Source: Pseudomonadota bacterium
Lineage (GTDB): Bacteria > Pseudomonadota > Gammaproteobacteria > Burkholderiales > Burkholderiaceae_C
Reading direction: 5' to 3'
NCBI GenBank assembly: GCA_023435325.1
Contig: JAEYRT010000104.1
Span: forward strand, 1 to 6,062
DNA length: 6,062 nt
In this document: one piece after another, positions 1-6,022 of the stretch
Position numbering within the stretch: position 1 is the first letter of the stretch
Layout of the letters: each line of letters opens with the position of its first letter
Translations under genes and position numbers: made by a program
Notes under the pieces: generated by a model
The model's database searches: none
What the model saw: only the letters and a program-made list of their open reading frames with translations
What the model was told of the DNA's origin: nothing

Positions 1-387
1 ATGCAGGCCTGCATCAAGGGGCATATCGATATGGTGCGCCAATTGCTGAAGATGGGCGCCAAGCTCAATCACCCGGGTTGGACGCCATTGCACTACGCGG
101 CCAGTGCCGATACCGAGCACAGCGTGGAAATCGCGGCCCTGTTGCTGGAGCACCATGCCTATATCGATGCCGAGTCGCCCAACAAAAGCACGCCGTTGAT
201 GCTTGCAGCGCAGTATGGCTCGGAAGCCATGGTGAACTTGCTGCTCAGCGCTGGTGCCGATGTGCAGCTGCGCAATCAGCTGGGTCTGACGGCGGTGGAC
301 TTTGCCCGCCGTTCCGAGCGCGATTTCATGGTGCAGCTGCTGGAGCAGGCCTATCAGGCCACGCGCAGATCGAAAGCTTCCTGGTAA
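1..387 (+). CDS. Ankyrin-repeat protein, C-terminal part (5' end outside window)
   Basis: The reading frame is open from the first base and stops with TAA at 385-387, giving 128 residues. It consists of ankyrin repeats. A partial repeat at residues 1-26 (GHIDMVRQLLKMGAKLN) is followed by a repeat starting WTPLHYAA (about 27-62), one starting STPLMLAA (about 63-94, with LLLSAGADV), and a degenerate last repeat (LTAVDFARR, about 95-119). A short basic tail (RRSKASW) ends the protein. The first visible ATG falls where a repeat normally reads TPLM-AA-xGH, so it is very probably an internal methionine and the true start lies upstream. Ankyrin repeats mediate protein-protein contacts; no partner or enzymatic domain is visible, and no specific function can be assigned. 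The gene is convergent with msbA, and a shared hairpin terminator follows it. Confidence 0.9.
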   Translation: MQACIKGHIDMVRQLLKMGAKLNHPGWTPLHYAASADTEHSVEIAALLLEHHAYIDAESPNKSTPLMLAAQYGSEAMVNLLLSAGADVQLRNQLGLTAVDFARRSERDFMVQLLEQAYQATRRSKASW

Positions 388-416
388 GGCCGCCGGTGGG
401 ATGAATCAATAATCAA

Positions 417-504
417 GAAAAAGAGCGTGCTGCGTAAGCAGGGCAGGCACTTCAGATAGTTTTGTCTCTGAAACACTTGCTGCGCTTGCGCAGGATGCTC
501 TTTT
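417..504. terminator. Bidirectional intrinsic terminator between convergent genes
   Basis: A long imperfect inverted repeat fills most of the gap between the ankyrin gene and msbA. The outer arm AAAAGAGC (419-426) pairs with GCTCTTTT (497-504). The stem continues through a G-T and a T-A pair, one mismatch, then CTGCG (430-434) with CGCAG (489-493), and on to about 439/484. An inner stem TTCAGA (451-456) with TCTGAA (467-472) closes the top. An A-run at 418-422 gives a U-run for transcripts of the - strand, and TTTT at 501-504 gives one for the + strand. It starts about 30 bases after the ankyrin stop and about 22 bases after the msbA stop in that gene's direction. The structure is seen in the sequence; terminator activity is inferred. 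Confidence 0.75.
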
Positions 505-526
505 ATTGTTGGTGAACCTGTGGTGC

Positions 527-2281
527 TTATTCGCCGGTATAGGTTTGCAGGCGGGCATACAGACCGTTCATCGCCAGCAATTGTGCGTGCGTCCCTTGTT
601 CGGCAATGCGGCCGTGTTCCATGACCACCACGCGGTCTGCATGCTCGATGGTCGAGAGGCGGTGGGCAATCACCAGCGTGGTGCGGCCTTCCATCAGTTT
701 TTGCAGCGCTTGCTGCACCAGGCGCTCGGATTCCGTATCCAGTGCGGAAGTGGCCTCGTCGAGAATCAGCACCGGCGCGTCCTTGTACAAAGCGCGGGCA
801 ATCGCCAGACGCTGGCGCTGGCCGCCCGAGAGCTGCGCGGCATTGTGGCCCACCTCGGTCTGGATGCCCTGCGGCATCTGGCGCACATGGCTGGCCAGGT
901 TCGCCGCTTCCAGACACGCCCACACACGTGCTTCGTCCACCACTTGTGCACCCAGAGCCACATTGGCGGCCACGGTGTCGTTGAACATCACCACGTCCTG
1001 GCTGACCATGGCGAACTGCTGGCGCAGATAACCCAGGTCCCAGTCGGTCAACGGCACCCCGTCCATGCAGATTTCGCCCGAAGTGGGGTTCAGGAATCGT
1101 GGCAACAGATTCACCAGCGTGGTTTTGCCCGCGCCTGAAGGGCCTACCAGAGCCACCACTTCGCCGGGCTGCACCTGCAGACTCAGGTTTTGCAGGGCTG
1201 GGGCCTTGTCTTCTCCGAAGGAAACGCTCACTTGGCGCAGCTCGATCAACCCCTGGGGCGCGGCAGGGCGCTGCGTGCCGCTGTGTTCGGGATCCGTGTT
1301 TTCAAGCAGGTTCAGACCGCGTTCCAGTGCAGCCACGCCGCGCGTGATGGGATTGGCCACGCTGGCCAGACGGCGCATGGGAGCAATCAGCATCAGCATG
1401 GCGCTGATGAAGGCCACAAAGCTGCCGACCGTCACGTCGCCAGAGGCCGAAGTGCGGCTTTGCCACAGGGCGATGCAGATCACGGCAGACAAGGCTACGG
1501 CAGCGAACATCTGTGTCAGCGGCGTCATGGCCGAAGAGGCAATCGTGGACTTGATGGCCAGACCACGCAACTGGCGGCTGATGCGTTCAAAGCGCTTTTC
1601 CTGCTCAGCTTGTGCACCATGCAGACGCACCATGCGGTGGGCCAGAAAGTTCTCCTCCACCACATAAGCCAGTGAATCGGTGGCGTTCTGGCTGTTCTTG
1701 GTGATGCGGTACAAGCGCTTGGAGAGCGTGCGCATGATCCAGGCAACGCCGGGCGCCACCACGCCCACGATCAGGGTCAGCTGCCAGTTCAGATACAGCA
1801 GATATCCCAGCAGGGCGAGCAGGGTGAAGCCATCGCGCGAGAGCGTGATAAAGGCATTGACCAGTTGGCGTGCGCCTGTTGCCACCTCGTACACCACGGT
1901 GTTGGACAGCGAGCTGGCGGACTGGTGTTGGAACAGCTGCATATCGGCATTCTGCAGACGCCGGAACAGTACTTCGCGCAGGCGCAGCATGGCGTCATTG
2001 GCAATTTGCGACAGGGCATATTGCGCCAGAAACTGGGCCAGCCCTCGCAAAAGGAAGACACCGATGATCGCTGCCGGGACCATCCACAGATCCAGCGTGC
2101 CATCGGTGAAACCGCTGTCAAGCAGCGGCTTGAGCAGGGCGGGAATCATGGGCTCGGTAGCCGCGCCCAGCAAGGTGGCAACAATTGCGACGAACCAGGC
2201 AAGCTTTTGATTGCCAAAATACGGAGCCACGCGCAGCAGGCGCGTTTTCAGTGGCAGGTTGGAGGGTTCGTGCTGCTTCAT
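527..2281 (-). CDS. msbA: Lipid A/phospholipid export ABC transporter, MsbA type (permease-ATPase fusion)
   Basis: This is a 584-residue half-transporter with an N-terminal six-helix exporter domain and a C-terminal ATPase. In the family it works as a homodimer in the inner membrane and flips lipid A-core (and phospholipid) to the periplasmic leaflet using ATP. Hydrophobic segments lie at about 29-49, 68-90, 150-185 (two helices), 250-275 and 285-302. The nucleotide-binding domain shows Walker A GPSGAGKTT (380-388), the Q-loop glutamine in MVSQD (about 428), the signature LSGGQ (484-488), Walker B VLILDEATSALD (504-515) and the H-loop in VIAHRLS (His about 540). Length is normal for MsbA. I place the start at the ATG complementary to 2279-2281; an in-frame TTG directly before it (2282-2284) would add one residue, and neither has a clear Shine-Dalgarno sequence. 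Stop is TAA (527-529). lpxK, its frequent partner elsewhere, is not adjacent. Related multidrug half-exporters share this architecture, but overall similarity and the envelope-gene neighbours favour MsbA. Confidence 0.9.
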   Translation of the reverse strand: MKQHEPSNLPLKTRLLRVAPYFGNQKLAWFVAIVATLLGAATEPMIPALLKPLLDSGFTDGTLDLWMVPAAIIGVFLLRGLAQFLAQYALSQIANDAMLRLREVLFRRLQNADMQLFQHQSASSLSNTVVYEVATGARQLVNAFITLSRDGFTLLALLGYLLYLNWQLTLIVGVVAPGVAWIMRTLSKRLYRITKNSQNATDSLAYVVEENFLAHRMVRLHGAQAEQEKRFERISRQLRGLAIKSTIASSAMTPLTQMFAAVALSAVICIALWQSRTSASGDVTVGSFVAFISAMLMLIAPMRRLASVANPITRGVAALERGLNLLENTDPEHSGTQRPAAPQGLIELRQVSVSFGEDKAPALQNLSLQVQPGEVVALVGPSGAGKTTLVNLLPRFLNPTSGEICMDGVPLTDWDLGYLRQQFAMVSQDVVMFNDTVAANVALGAQVVDEARVWACLEAANLASHVRQMPQGIQTEVGHNAAQLSGGQRQRLAIARALYKDAPVLILDEATSALDTESERLVQQALQKLMEGRTTLVIAHRLSTIEHADRVVVMEHGRIAEQGTHAQLLAMNGLYARLQTYTGE

Positions 2282-2317
2282 CAAAAGGGCGGTTCCGGGA
2301 ACTAAAGGTGGGAGAGG

Positions 2318-2323
2318 ATTCTA
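2318..2323 (-). promoter_or_regulatory. Possible -10 box for msbA
   Basis: On the - strand this reads TAGAAT, matching five of six positions of the sigma-70 -10 consensus, about 37 bases before the msbA ATG. No convincing -35 box lies 16-18 bases further upstream, so this is a weak, purely sequence-based suggestion. Confidence 0.22.
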
Positions 2324-2350
2324 AGTGGACGTAATCATCCCACGCCGTAC

Positions 2351-2371
2351 ACATTGACACAGCGACAATGT
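2351..2371. promoter_or_regulatory. Inverted repeat overlapping a -35-like TTGACA in the msbA/tolB divergent region
   Basis: ACATTG (2351-2356) and CAATGT (2366-2371) form a perfect 6-bp dyad with a 9-base spacer. A perfect TTGACA (2354-2359) lies across the left arm and points toward tolB; the matching -10 is poor (TACAGA at 2381-2386 is 21 bases away, and nothing better sits at 16-18). The position, in the middle of a 162-base divergent region, would suit an operator or promoter controlling tolB and perhaps msbA. No regulator family is recognisable. The rest of the region (2282-2443) holds one small hairpin near tolB and nothing else I recognise. Confidence 0.3.
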
Positions 2372-2411
2372 CTCCAGACCTACAGAACTATGTGTAACAT
2401 CCTAGGAGCAC

Positions 2412-2427
2412 CCGGAGCCCCATCCGG
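2412..2427 (+). promoter_or_regulatory. Small hairpin in the tolB leader covering a GGAG
   Basis: CCGGA (2412-2416) and TCCGG (2423-2427) can pair around the loop GCCCCA. The left arm contains most of GGAG (2414-2417), the nearest purine-rich ribosome-binding candidate, which is 26 bases before the tolB ATG and therefore badly spaced for it. The AGGAG at 2404-2408 is even further away. The pairing is seen; any effect on tolB translation is a guess. Confidence 0.25.
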
Positions 2428-2443
2428 CACATGATGGCTGCGC

Positions 2444-3766
2444 ATGAACACCTCTATCAATACCCTGTCTGAATCCCTTCACGTTGCGAAACCTGTCGCG
2501 ACCCGTCGCTCTATGCTTGCTGCATTGGCTGCCACTCCGGCTTTGCCGGCGCTGGCGCAGTTCCGTGTGGAAGTGACAGGCGTAGGTCTGACCCAACTGC
2601 CCATTGCTCTGCCTGAATTCAAGGGCGAAGCAGGGGCGCCGCAAAAGATCTCCCACATCATCCGCGCTGACCTGGAGCGCAGCGGCCAGTTCCGCAATAT
2701 CGATGCGGCCGGCGAGCAACTGGACGAGACCTCGCGCCCCGACATGACGCAGTGGCGCCAGCGCATGGCCGATGCCCTGGTGACTGGCAGCATCACCAAA
2801 CTGTCCGACGGCCGCTTTGATGTGCGTTTTCGCCTGTGGGATGTGGTCAAGGCCCAGGATCTGGGCGGTCAGGGCTTTGCCGTCACGCAAGCCGACCTGC
2901 GTCTGGTAGCCCACCGCATTGCAGACTTCGTGTATGAAAAACTCACGGGCGAGCGCGGCATCTTCTCCACGCGCATTGCCTATGTGACCAAGGCAGGGCG
3001 TCGTTACGTGCTGTGGGTGGCGGATGCCGATGGCGAGAACGCCCAATCTGCGCTGTCGAGCAGCGAACCCATCATTTCTCCTGCCTGGTCCCCCAATGGT
3101 GGTGAGCTGGCCTATGTGTCGTTTGAAGCACGCAAGCCTGTCGTCTATGTCCATGAAGTGGCCAGCGGCCGTCGCCGTCTGGTGGCCAATTTCCGCGGCT
3201 CCAACAGCGCGCCTGCCTGGTCACCGGATGGTGCATCGCTGGCAGTGACGCTGACCCGCGATGGCCTGTCCCAGCTCTACCGCATCAGTTCCCAGGGCGG
3301 TCAGCCCACACGTCTGATGCAAAGCAATGGCATTGATACAGAGCCTGCTTTTTCTGCCGACGGTAAAACCATTTTCTTTGTCAGTGATCGCGGAGGTTCG
3401 CCACAAATCTACAAAGTGGCAGCTTCCGGAGGTAGCGCTCAGCGCGTGACCTTCACAGGAAATTACAACATCTCGCCCTCTGTCAGCCCTGATGGCCGGT
3501 GGTTGGCCTACATTTCTCGCATGAATGGTGCTTTTAAGCTCTGTGTCATGGAGCTGGGAACGGGGACTACCTCGGTCATCACCGATACATCGGAAGATGA
3601 AAGTCCCAGCTTCGCACCGAACAGTCGCCTGATCGTTTATGCCACCAAGCAAGGAGGTCGTGAGGCGCTCATGACAACCACCCTGGACGGCAAGATCAAA
3701 GCACGTTTGGCGGGTCAAGGTGGGGAGATTCGTGAGCCTGATTGGGGTCCGTATCAAAAATATTAA
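2444..3766 (+). CDS. tolB: Tol-Pal system beta-propeller protein TolB
   Basis: This is a 440-residue periplasmic protein of normal family length. TolB binds Pal and, through its mature N-terminus, TolA, and serves the Tol-Pal machine that keeps the outer membrane attached and constricts it at division. The N-terminus has a long polar stretch, then TRRSML (about 21-26), a short hydrophobic core and a probable cleavage site after ALA (about 39) before QFRVEV. The TolB N-terminal domain spans about 40-170. The C-terminal six-bladed propeller is marked by PD40-type motifs: SPAWSPNG (212-219), APAWSPDG (about 257), EPAFSADG (300-307), SPSVSPDG (344-351), SPSFAPNS (about 387) and EPDWGP near the end. 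An in-frame stop at 2432-2434 fixes the start at ATG 2444 unless CTG 2438 is used. The Shine-Dalgarno signal is poor. It begins a tolB-pal-cpoB cluster; tolA is not upstream. Confidence 0.95.
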   Translation: MNTSINTLSESLHVAKPVATRRSMLAALAATPALPALAQFRVEVTGVGLTQLPIALPEFKGEAGAPQKISHIIRADLERSGQFRNIDAAGEQLDETSRPDMTQWRQRMADALVTGSITKLSDGRFDVRFRLWDVVKAQDLGGQGFAVTQADLRLVAHRIADFVYEKLTGERGIFSTRIAYVTKAGRRYVLWVADADGENAQSALSSSEPIISPAWSPNGGELAYVSFEARKPVVYVHEVASGRRRLVANFRGSNSAPAWSPDGASLAVTLTRDGLSQLYRISSQGGQPTRLMQSNGIDTEPAFSADGKTIFFVSDRGGSPQIYKVAASGGSAQRVTFTGNYNISPSVSPDGRWLAYISRMNGAFKLCVMELGTGTTSVITDTSEDESPSFAPNSRLIVYATKQGGREALMTTTLDGKIKARLAGQGGEIREPDWGPYQKY

Positions 3767-3771
3767 TTTTG

Positions 3772-3796
3772 CGTAAACCTTTGTTAAGGGCTTACG
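3772..3796 (+). promoter_or_regulatory. Hairpin in the tolB-pal spacer, possible weak attenuator or processing site
   Basis: CGTAA (3772-3776) pairs with TTACG (3792-3796), and CCTT (3778-3781) pairs with AAGG (3786-3789) around a TGTT loop, with a small internal bulge. A pyrimidine/AT-rich stretch (TTCTATTAATTA) follows. It starts six bases after the tolB stop. It is too weak for a convincing terminator, but could partly terminate, or protect an mRNA 3' end. A TTGTTA (3781-3786) followed after 16 bases by TAATTA (3803-3808) could alternatively be a weak promoter for pal. Confidence 0.35.
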
Positions 3797-3808
3797 TTCT
3801 ATTAATTA

Positions 3809-3830
3809 CCTAGCATTTCTAGGCAAGGAG
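3809..3830 (+). promoter_or_regulatory. pal ribosome-binding site with adjacent small hairpin
   Basis: AAGGAG (3825-3830) lies six bases before the pal ATG, the best Shine-Dalgarno sequence in the window, and fixes the pal start. Immediately before it CCTAG (3809-3813) can pair with CTAGG (3819-3823) around CATTT. The hairpin leaves the ribosome-binding site itself unpaired, which could protect the 5' end or keep the site open. Confidence 0.6.
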
Positions 3831-3836
3831 AATTTC

Positions 3837-4361
3837 ATGATTACATTTAAGCGTGTTTCTATCGCTCTGTCCGTAGCCGCTTTGTTGGCAGGCTGCTCTT
3901 CCGGCGTCAAGCTGGACGAGAACGCCAATGCCAACGCTGGCAACAATGGCGCCACCACTTCTGGCTCCGCCAGCGGCGTGGCTGGTGTGGATTTGACCGG
4001 TTCGCACGTGGATGCGGACGGTGGCCCCAAGGGTGTTGGCCGTGTGGTGTACTTCGACTTCGACAGCTTTGTTGTCAAGCCTGAAGCACAAGGTCTGGTG
4101 GAAGGCAACGCCAACTTCATCAAGGCCGACCCCGCGCGCAAGGTAACCGTTGCCGGTCACACCGACGAACGCGGTGGCCGCGAATACAACCTGGCACTGG
4201 GTCAAAAGCGTGCTGAAGCTGTGCGCCGTTCGCTGAACCTGCTGGGTGTGAGCGACAGCCAGGTGGAAGCTGTGAGCTACGGTGAGGAAAAGCCAGCCGC
4301 TATGGGTAGCGATGAATCGGCTTACTCGCAAAACCGTCGCGCTGAAATTTCCTATCGTTAA
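3837..4361 (+). CDS. pal: Peptidoglycan-associated outer-membrane lipoprotein Pal
   Basis: This is a 174-residue lipoprotein that anchors the outer membrane to peptidoglycan and is the outer-membrane member of the Tol-Pal system, binding TolB and peptidoglycan in turn. The signal peptide (MITFKRVS plus a hydrophobic core) ends in the lipobox LAGC, with Cys20 as the lipidation site; Ser follows at +2, consistent with outer-membrane sorting. Residues 26-50 are a flexible linker rich in Asn, Ala, Gly, Ser and Thr. The OmpA-like domain covers about 65-174 with VYFDFDS (71-77), HTDERG (108-113) and NLALGQKRAEAV (118-129). Asp110 and Arg125 match the family's conserved diaminopimelate-binding residues. 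A strong Shine-Dalgarno sequence supports the start. Seventy bases separate it from tolB and three from cpoB. Confidence 0.96.
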   Translation: MITFKRVSIALSVAALLAGCSSGVKLDENANANAGNNGATTSGSASGVAGVDLTGSHVDADGGPKGVGRVVYFDFDSFVVKPEAQGLVEGNANFIKADPARKVTVAGHTDERGGREYNLALGQKRAEAVRRSLNLLGVSDSQVEAVSYGEEKPAAMGSDESAYSQNRRAEISYR

Positions 4362-4364
4362 AGC

Positions 4365-5117
4365 ATGAACATTCGCAATGGTTCTTTGCGGATGACAGCC
4401 CGTGCACTGGCAGCTTTGAGCCTGTGCACGGTGTTTGTGCATCCTGCACACGCCTTTTTGGAAGATGCGGAGGCACGACGCGCCATTCTGGAGTTGCGCC
4501 AGCGCTTCGACAGCAACGCGGAAGAGACGGCCCAGATTCGCCGCAGCATGCTGGATTTGCAATCGCAAATCGAAAACATGCGACGCGAAATGGCGCAGCT
4601 CACCGGCGCCAAAGAACAACTTGAACGTGAAGTGGCCGAGTTGCAGCGTCGCCAAAAAGACCTGGCAACGGGAATGGATGAGCGTCTGAGCAGATTCGAG
4701 CCTGCAGCAGTGCAGGTCGATGGCCTGGAGTTCACGGCAGACCCTGCGGAAAAGCGTGACTTTGATGCGGCGCTCGAAATGTTCCGTGCAGGCGATTTTC
4801 CCGCCGCGCGCAGAGCATTTGCCAATTTTGTGAATGCCTATCCCAGCAGCGGTTACATGCCGTCTGCACGTTTTTGGCTTGGCAATACGCAATACGCCGG
4901 ACGTGATTACAAGGAAGCCATTGCGAACTTCCGTTCCATGCTCAATGCAGCACCCCAGCATGCCCGAGCAGCAGATGCGGCGCTGGCAATCGCCAACTGT
5001 CAGCTGGAGTTGAAGGAAACCAAGAATGCAGTGAAAACACTGCAGGATCTGGTGGCCAACTACCCGAACTCTGAAGCGGCCGTAACGGCCAGAGATCGTC
5101 TGCAACGATTGAAGTGA
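4365..5117 (+). CDS. cpoB: Cell division coordinator CpoB (YbgF), Tol-Pal associated TPR protein
   Basis: This is a 250-residue periplasmic protein. In E. coli CpoB binds TolA and the PBP1B-LpoB synthase and couples septal peptidoglycan synthesis to Tol-driven outer-membrane constriction. The signal peptide covers residues 1-30 with an AHA cleavage motif before FLED. A strongly charged heptad-like coiled coil, rich in Glu, Arg and Gln, runs from about 35 to 112 and is the trimerising segment in the family. A C-terminal TPR domain follows (about 128-250), with repeats around FDAALEMFRAGDFPAARRAF, YKEAIANFRSML and AVKTLQDLVANYP. The ATG lies three bases after the pal stop without a clear Shine-Dalgarno sequence, which suggests translational coupling to pal. 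The stop TGA shares its last base with the tcdA ATG. Confidence 0.93.
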   Translation: MNIRNGSLRMTARALAALSLCTVFVHPAHAFLEDAEARRAILELRQRFDSNAEETAQIRRSMLDLQSQIENMRREMAQLTGAKEQLEREVAELQRRQKDLATGMDERLSRFEPAAVQVDGLEFTADPAEKRDFDAALEMFRAGDFPAARRAFANFVNAYPSSGYMPSARFWLGNTQYAGRDYKEAIANFRSMLNAAPQHARAADAALAIANCQLELKETKNAVKTLQDLVANYPNSEAAVTARDRLQRLK

Positions 5118-5941
5118 TGACTTCTACTGAAAATGTGAATTCCACCATCGCCGGCACAGCCGGCGATGGCTTTTTGGGTGATGCAGATTTGCAGCGCCGA
5201 TTTGGTGGGCTCGAGCGTCTGTACGGGGTGCAGGGTGCGGCACGTATTCGCCAAGCGCACGTGGCAGTGATTGGCGTCGGTGGAGTGGGGTCCTGGACAG
5301 CAGAGGCGCTGGCACGCAGCGGCGTTGGCACCTTGACATTGATCGATCTGGACAATGTGGCGGAGTCCAATATCAACCGCCAGATCCATGCACTGACAGA
5401 TACCGTGGGCAAGGCCAAGGTCGAGGCCATGCGAGAACGAATTGCGCAGATCAATCCGGCGTGTGTCGTGCACTGTGTGGAAGATTTTGTCGAACCAGAT
5501 AACTGGCCCGGCATCCTGCCTGCTGGTGTGGATGCGGTCATTGATGCCTGTGACCAGGTCAAAGCCAAGCTGGCAATGGCCCAATGGGCGCGGCGCCACA
5601 AACGGCTGTTCATTTCCGTCGGCGCTGCAGGTGGCAAGCGCTTGGCACACAAAGTGGAAATCGATGATCTTTCCCAGACCACGCATGATCCATTGCTGGC
5701 CCAGTTGCGCTACCGTCTGCGCAGAGAATGTCATGCGCCCAAGGATGGAAAGAAGATGGGGGTGATGACGGTCTTTAGCCGGGAAACCGTGATGCAACCC
5801 GACGCCTCCTGCCAGCTTCCGGGTAGCGATGGCAGTTTGAACTGCAGTGGTTATGGCTCCGTGGTGGCCGTGACGGCGACATTTGGTCAATGCGCCGCAG
5901 GCTGGGTGCTTGATCAAATTTCAAGCAATCTCAAAAAATAG
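5117..5941 (+). CDS. tcdA: tRNA threonylcarbamoyladenosine dehydratase (ThiF/E1-like)
   Basis: This is a 274-residue E1-like ATP-dependent enzyme (CsdL/YgdL). In the family it cyclises t6A at position 37 of ANN-decoding tRNAs to ct6A by adenylating and dehydrating the carboxyl group. The Rossmann nucleotide-binding loop GVGGVGSW lies at 53-60, followed by LIDLDNV (75-81), the Arg of NRQIHAL (87-93) and DACDQVKAK (143-151). A cysteine-containing C-terminal part (NCSGYGS, about 242-248) precedes the family ending VTATFG. RRFGGLERLYG (27-37) matches the usual start of the conserved region, so the first 20 residues are an extension. I chose ATG 5117, overlapping the cpoB stop as TGATG. GTG 5114 in the same frame is possible, and TTG 5174 is an alternative because a terminator-like hairpin lies in codons 10-20. 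Other E1-like proteins (MoeB, ThiF) share the loop, but the whole pattern fits TcdA. Confidence 0.92.
   Translation: MTSTENVNSTIAGTAGDGFLGDADLQRRFGGLERLYGVQGAARIRQAHVAVIGVGGVGSWTAEALARSGVGTLTLIDLDNVAESNINRQIHALTDTVGKAKVEAMRERIAQINPACVVHCVEDFVEPDNWPGILPAGVDAVIDACDQVKAKLAMAQWARRHKRLFISVGAAGGKRLAHKVEIDDLSQTTHDPLLAQLRYRLRRECHAPKDGKKMGVMTVFSRETVMQPDASCQLPGSDGSLNCSGYGSVVAVTATFGQCAAGWVLDQISSNLKK
5145..5175 (+). terminator. Strong intrinsic terminator inside the 5' end of tcdA
   Basis: CCATCGCCGGC (5145-5155) and GCCGGCGATGG (5159-5169) form a perfect 11-bp GC-rich stem with the three-base loop ACA, followed by C and five T (5171-5175). It begins 28 bases after the cpoB stop, the usual place for the end of the tolB-pal-cpoB transcript. 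It overlaps codons 10-20 of tcdA as annotated from ATG 5117. The structure is seen directly; termination is inferred. Confidence 0.85.
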
Positions 5942-5971
5942 CATGTTTTGCCCAAAGTGCAAAAAAACCGA

Positions 5972-5980
5972 TGCTACAAT
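5972..5980 (+). promoter_or_regulatory. Extended -10 promoter for tRNA-Lys
   Basis: TGC followed by TACAAT (5975-5980) is an extended -10 element matching five of six positions of the consensus plus the TG motif. It lies about 42 bases before the tRNA 5' end, so transcription would start near 5987. No good -35 is found at 16-18 bases; TTGCCC (5948-5953) is 21 bases away, and a run of seven A (5961-5967) fills part of the spacer. Confidence 0.55.
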
Positions 5981-6022
5981 TCACCCATTCGCTAGTTGGG
6001 CAGTTTGCTTGATTGGCAGGTC

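Noticed and set aside
1..3. ATG at base 1 as the true start of the ankyrin gene
   Set aside because: It falls in the middle of an ankyrin repeat and no upstream sequence is available, so the gene is treated as truncated by the window.
506..1138. 210-codon + strand frame opposite the msbA ATPase domain
   Set aside because: The msbA frame on the other strand carries Walker A, signature, Walker B and H-loop; this frame has no recognisable content.
2402..3154. 250-codon open frame on the - strand opposite the start of tolB
   Set aside because: It is antisense to a clear tolB, with no recognisable domain and no ribosome-binding site; a codon-bias shadow.
4020..4360. Pal-like gene as a generic OmpA-family porin or motility protein
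   Set aside because: The lipobox, size, linker and position between tolB and cpoB identify it as Pal.
3819..5105. 428-codon open frame on the - strand across pal and cpoB
   Set aside because: It lies entirely opposite two well-recognised genes. Its translation is Cys/His/Gln-rich and resembles no family I know. Long antisense frames are common under this codon bias.
5060..5917. 285-codon open frame on the - strand opposite tcdA
   Set aside because: It is antisense to tcdA, which has all its family motifs; the reverse translation shows no domain.
5941..5974. Inverted repeats GCAT/ATGC and TTTTGC/GCAAAA after the tcdA stop as a tcdA terminator
   Set aside because: The stem is AT-rich and short, no T-run follows on the + strand, and the region overlaps the tRNA promoter.
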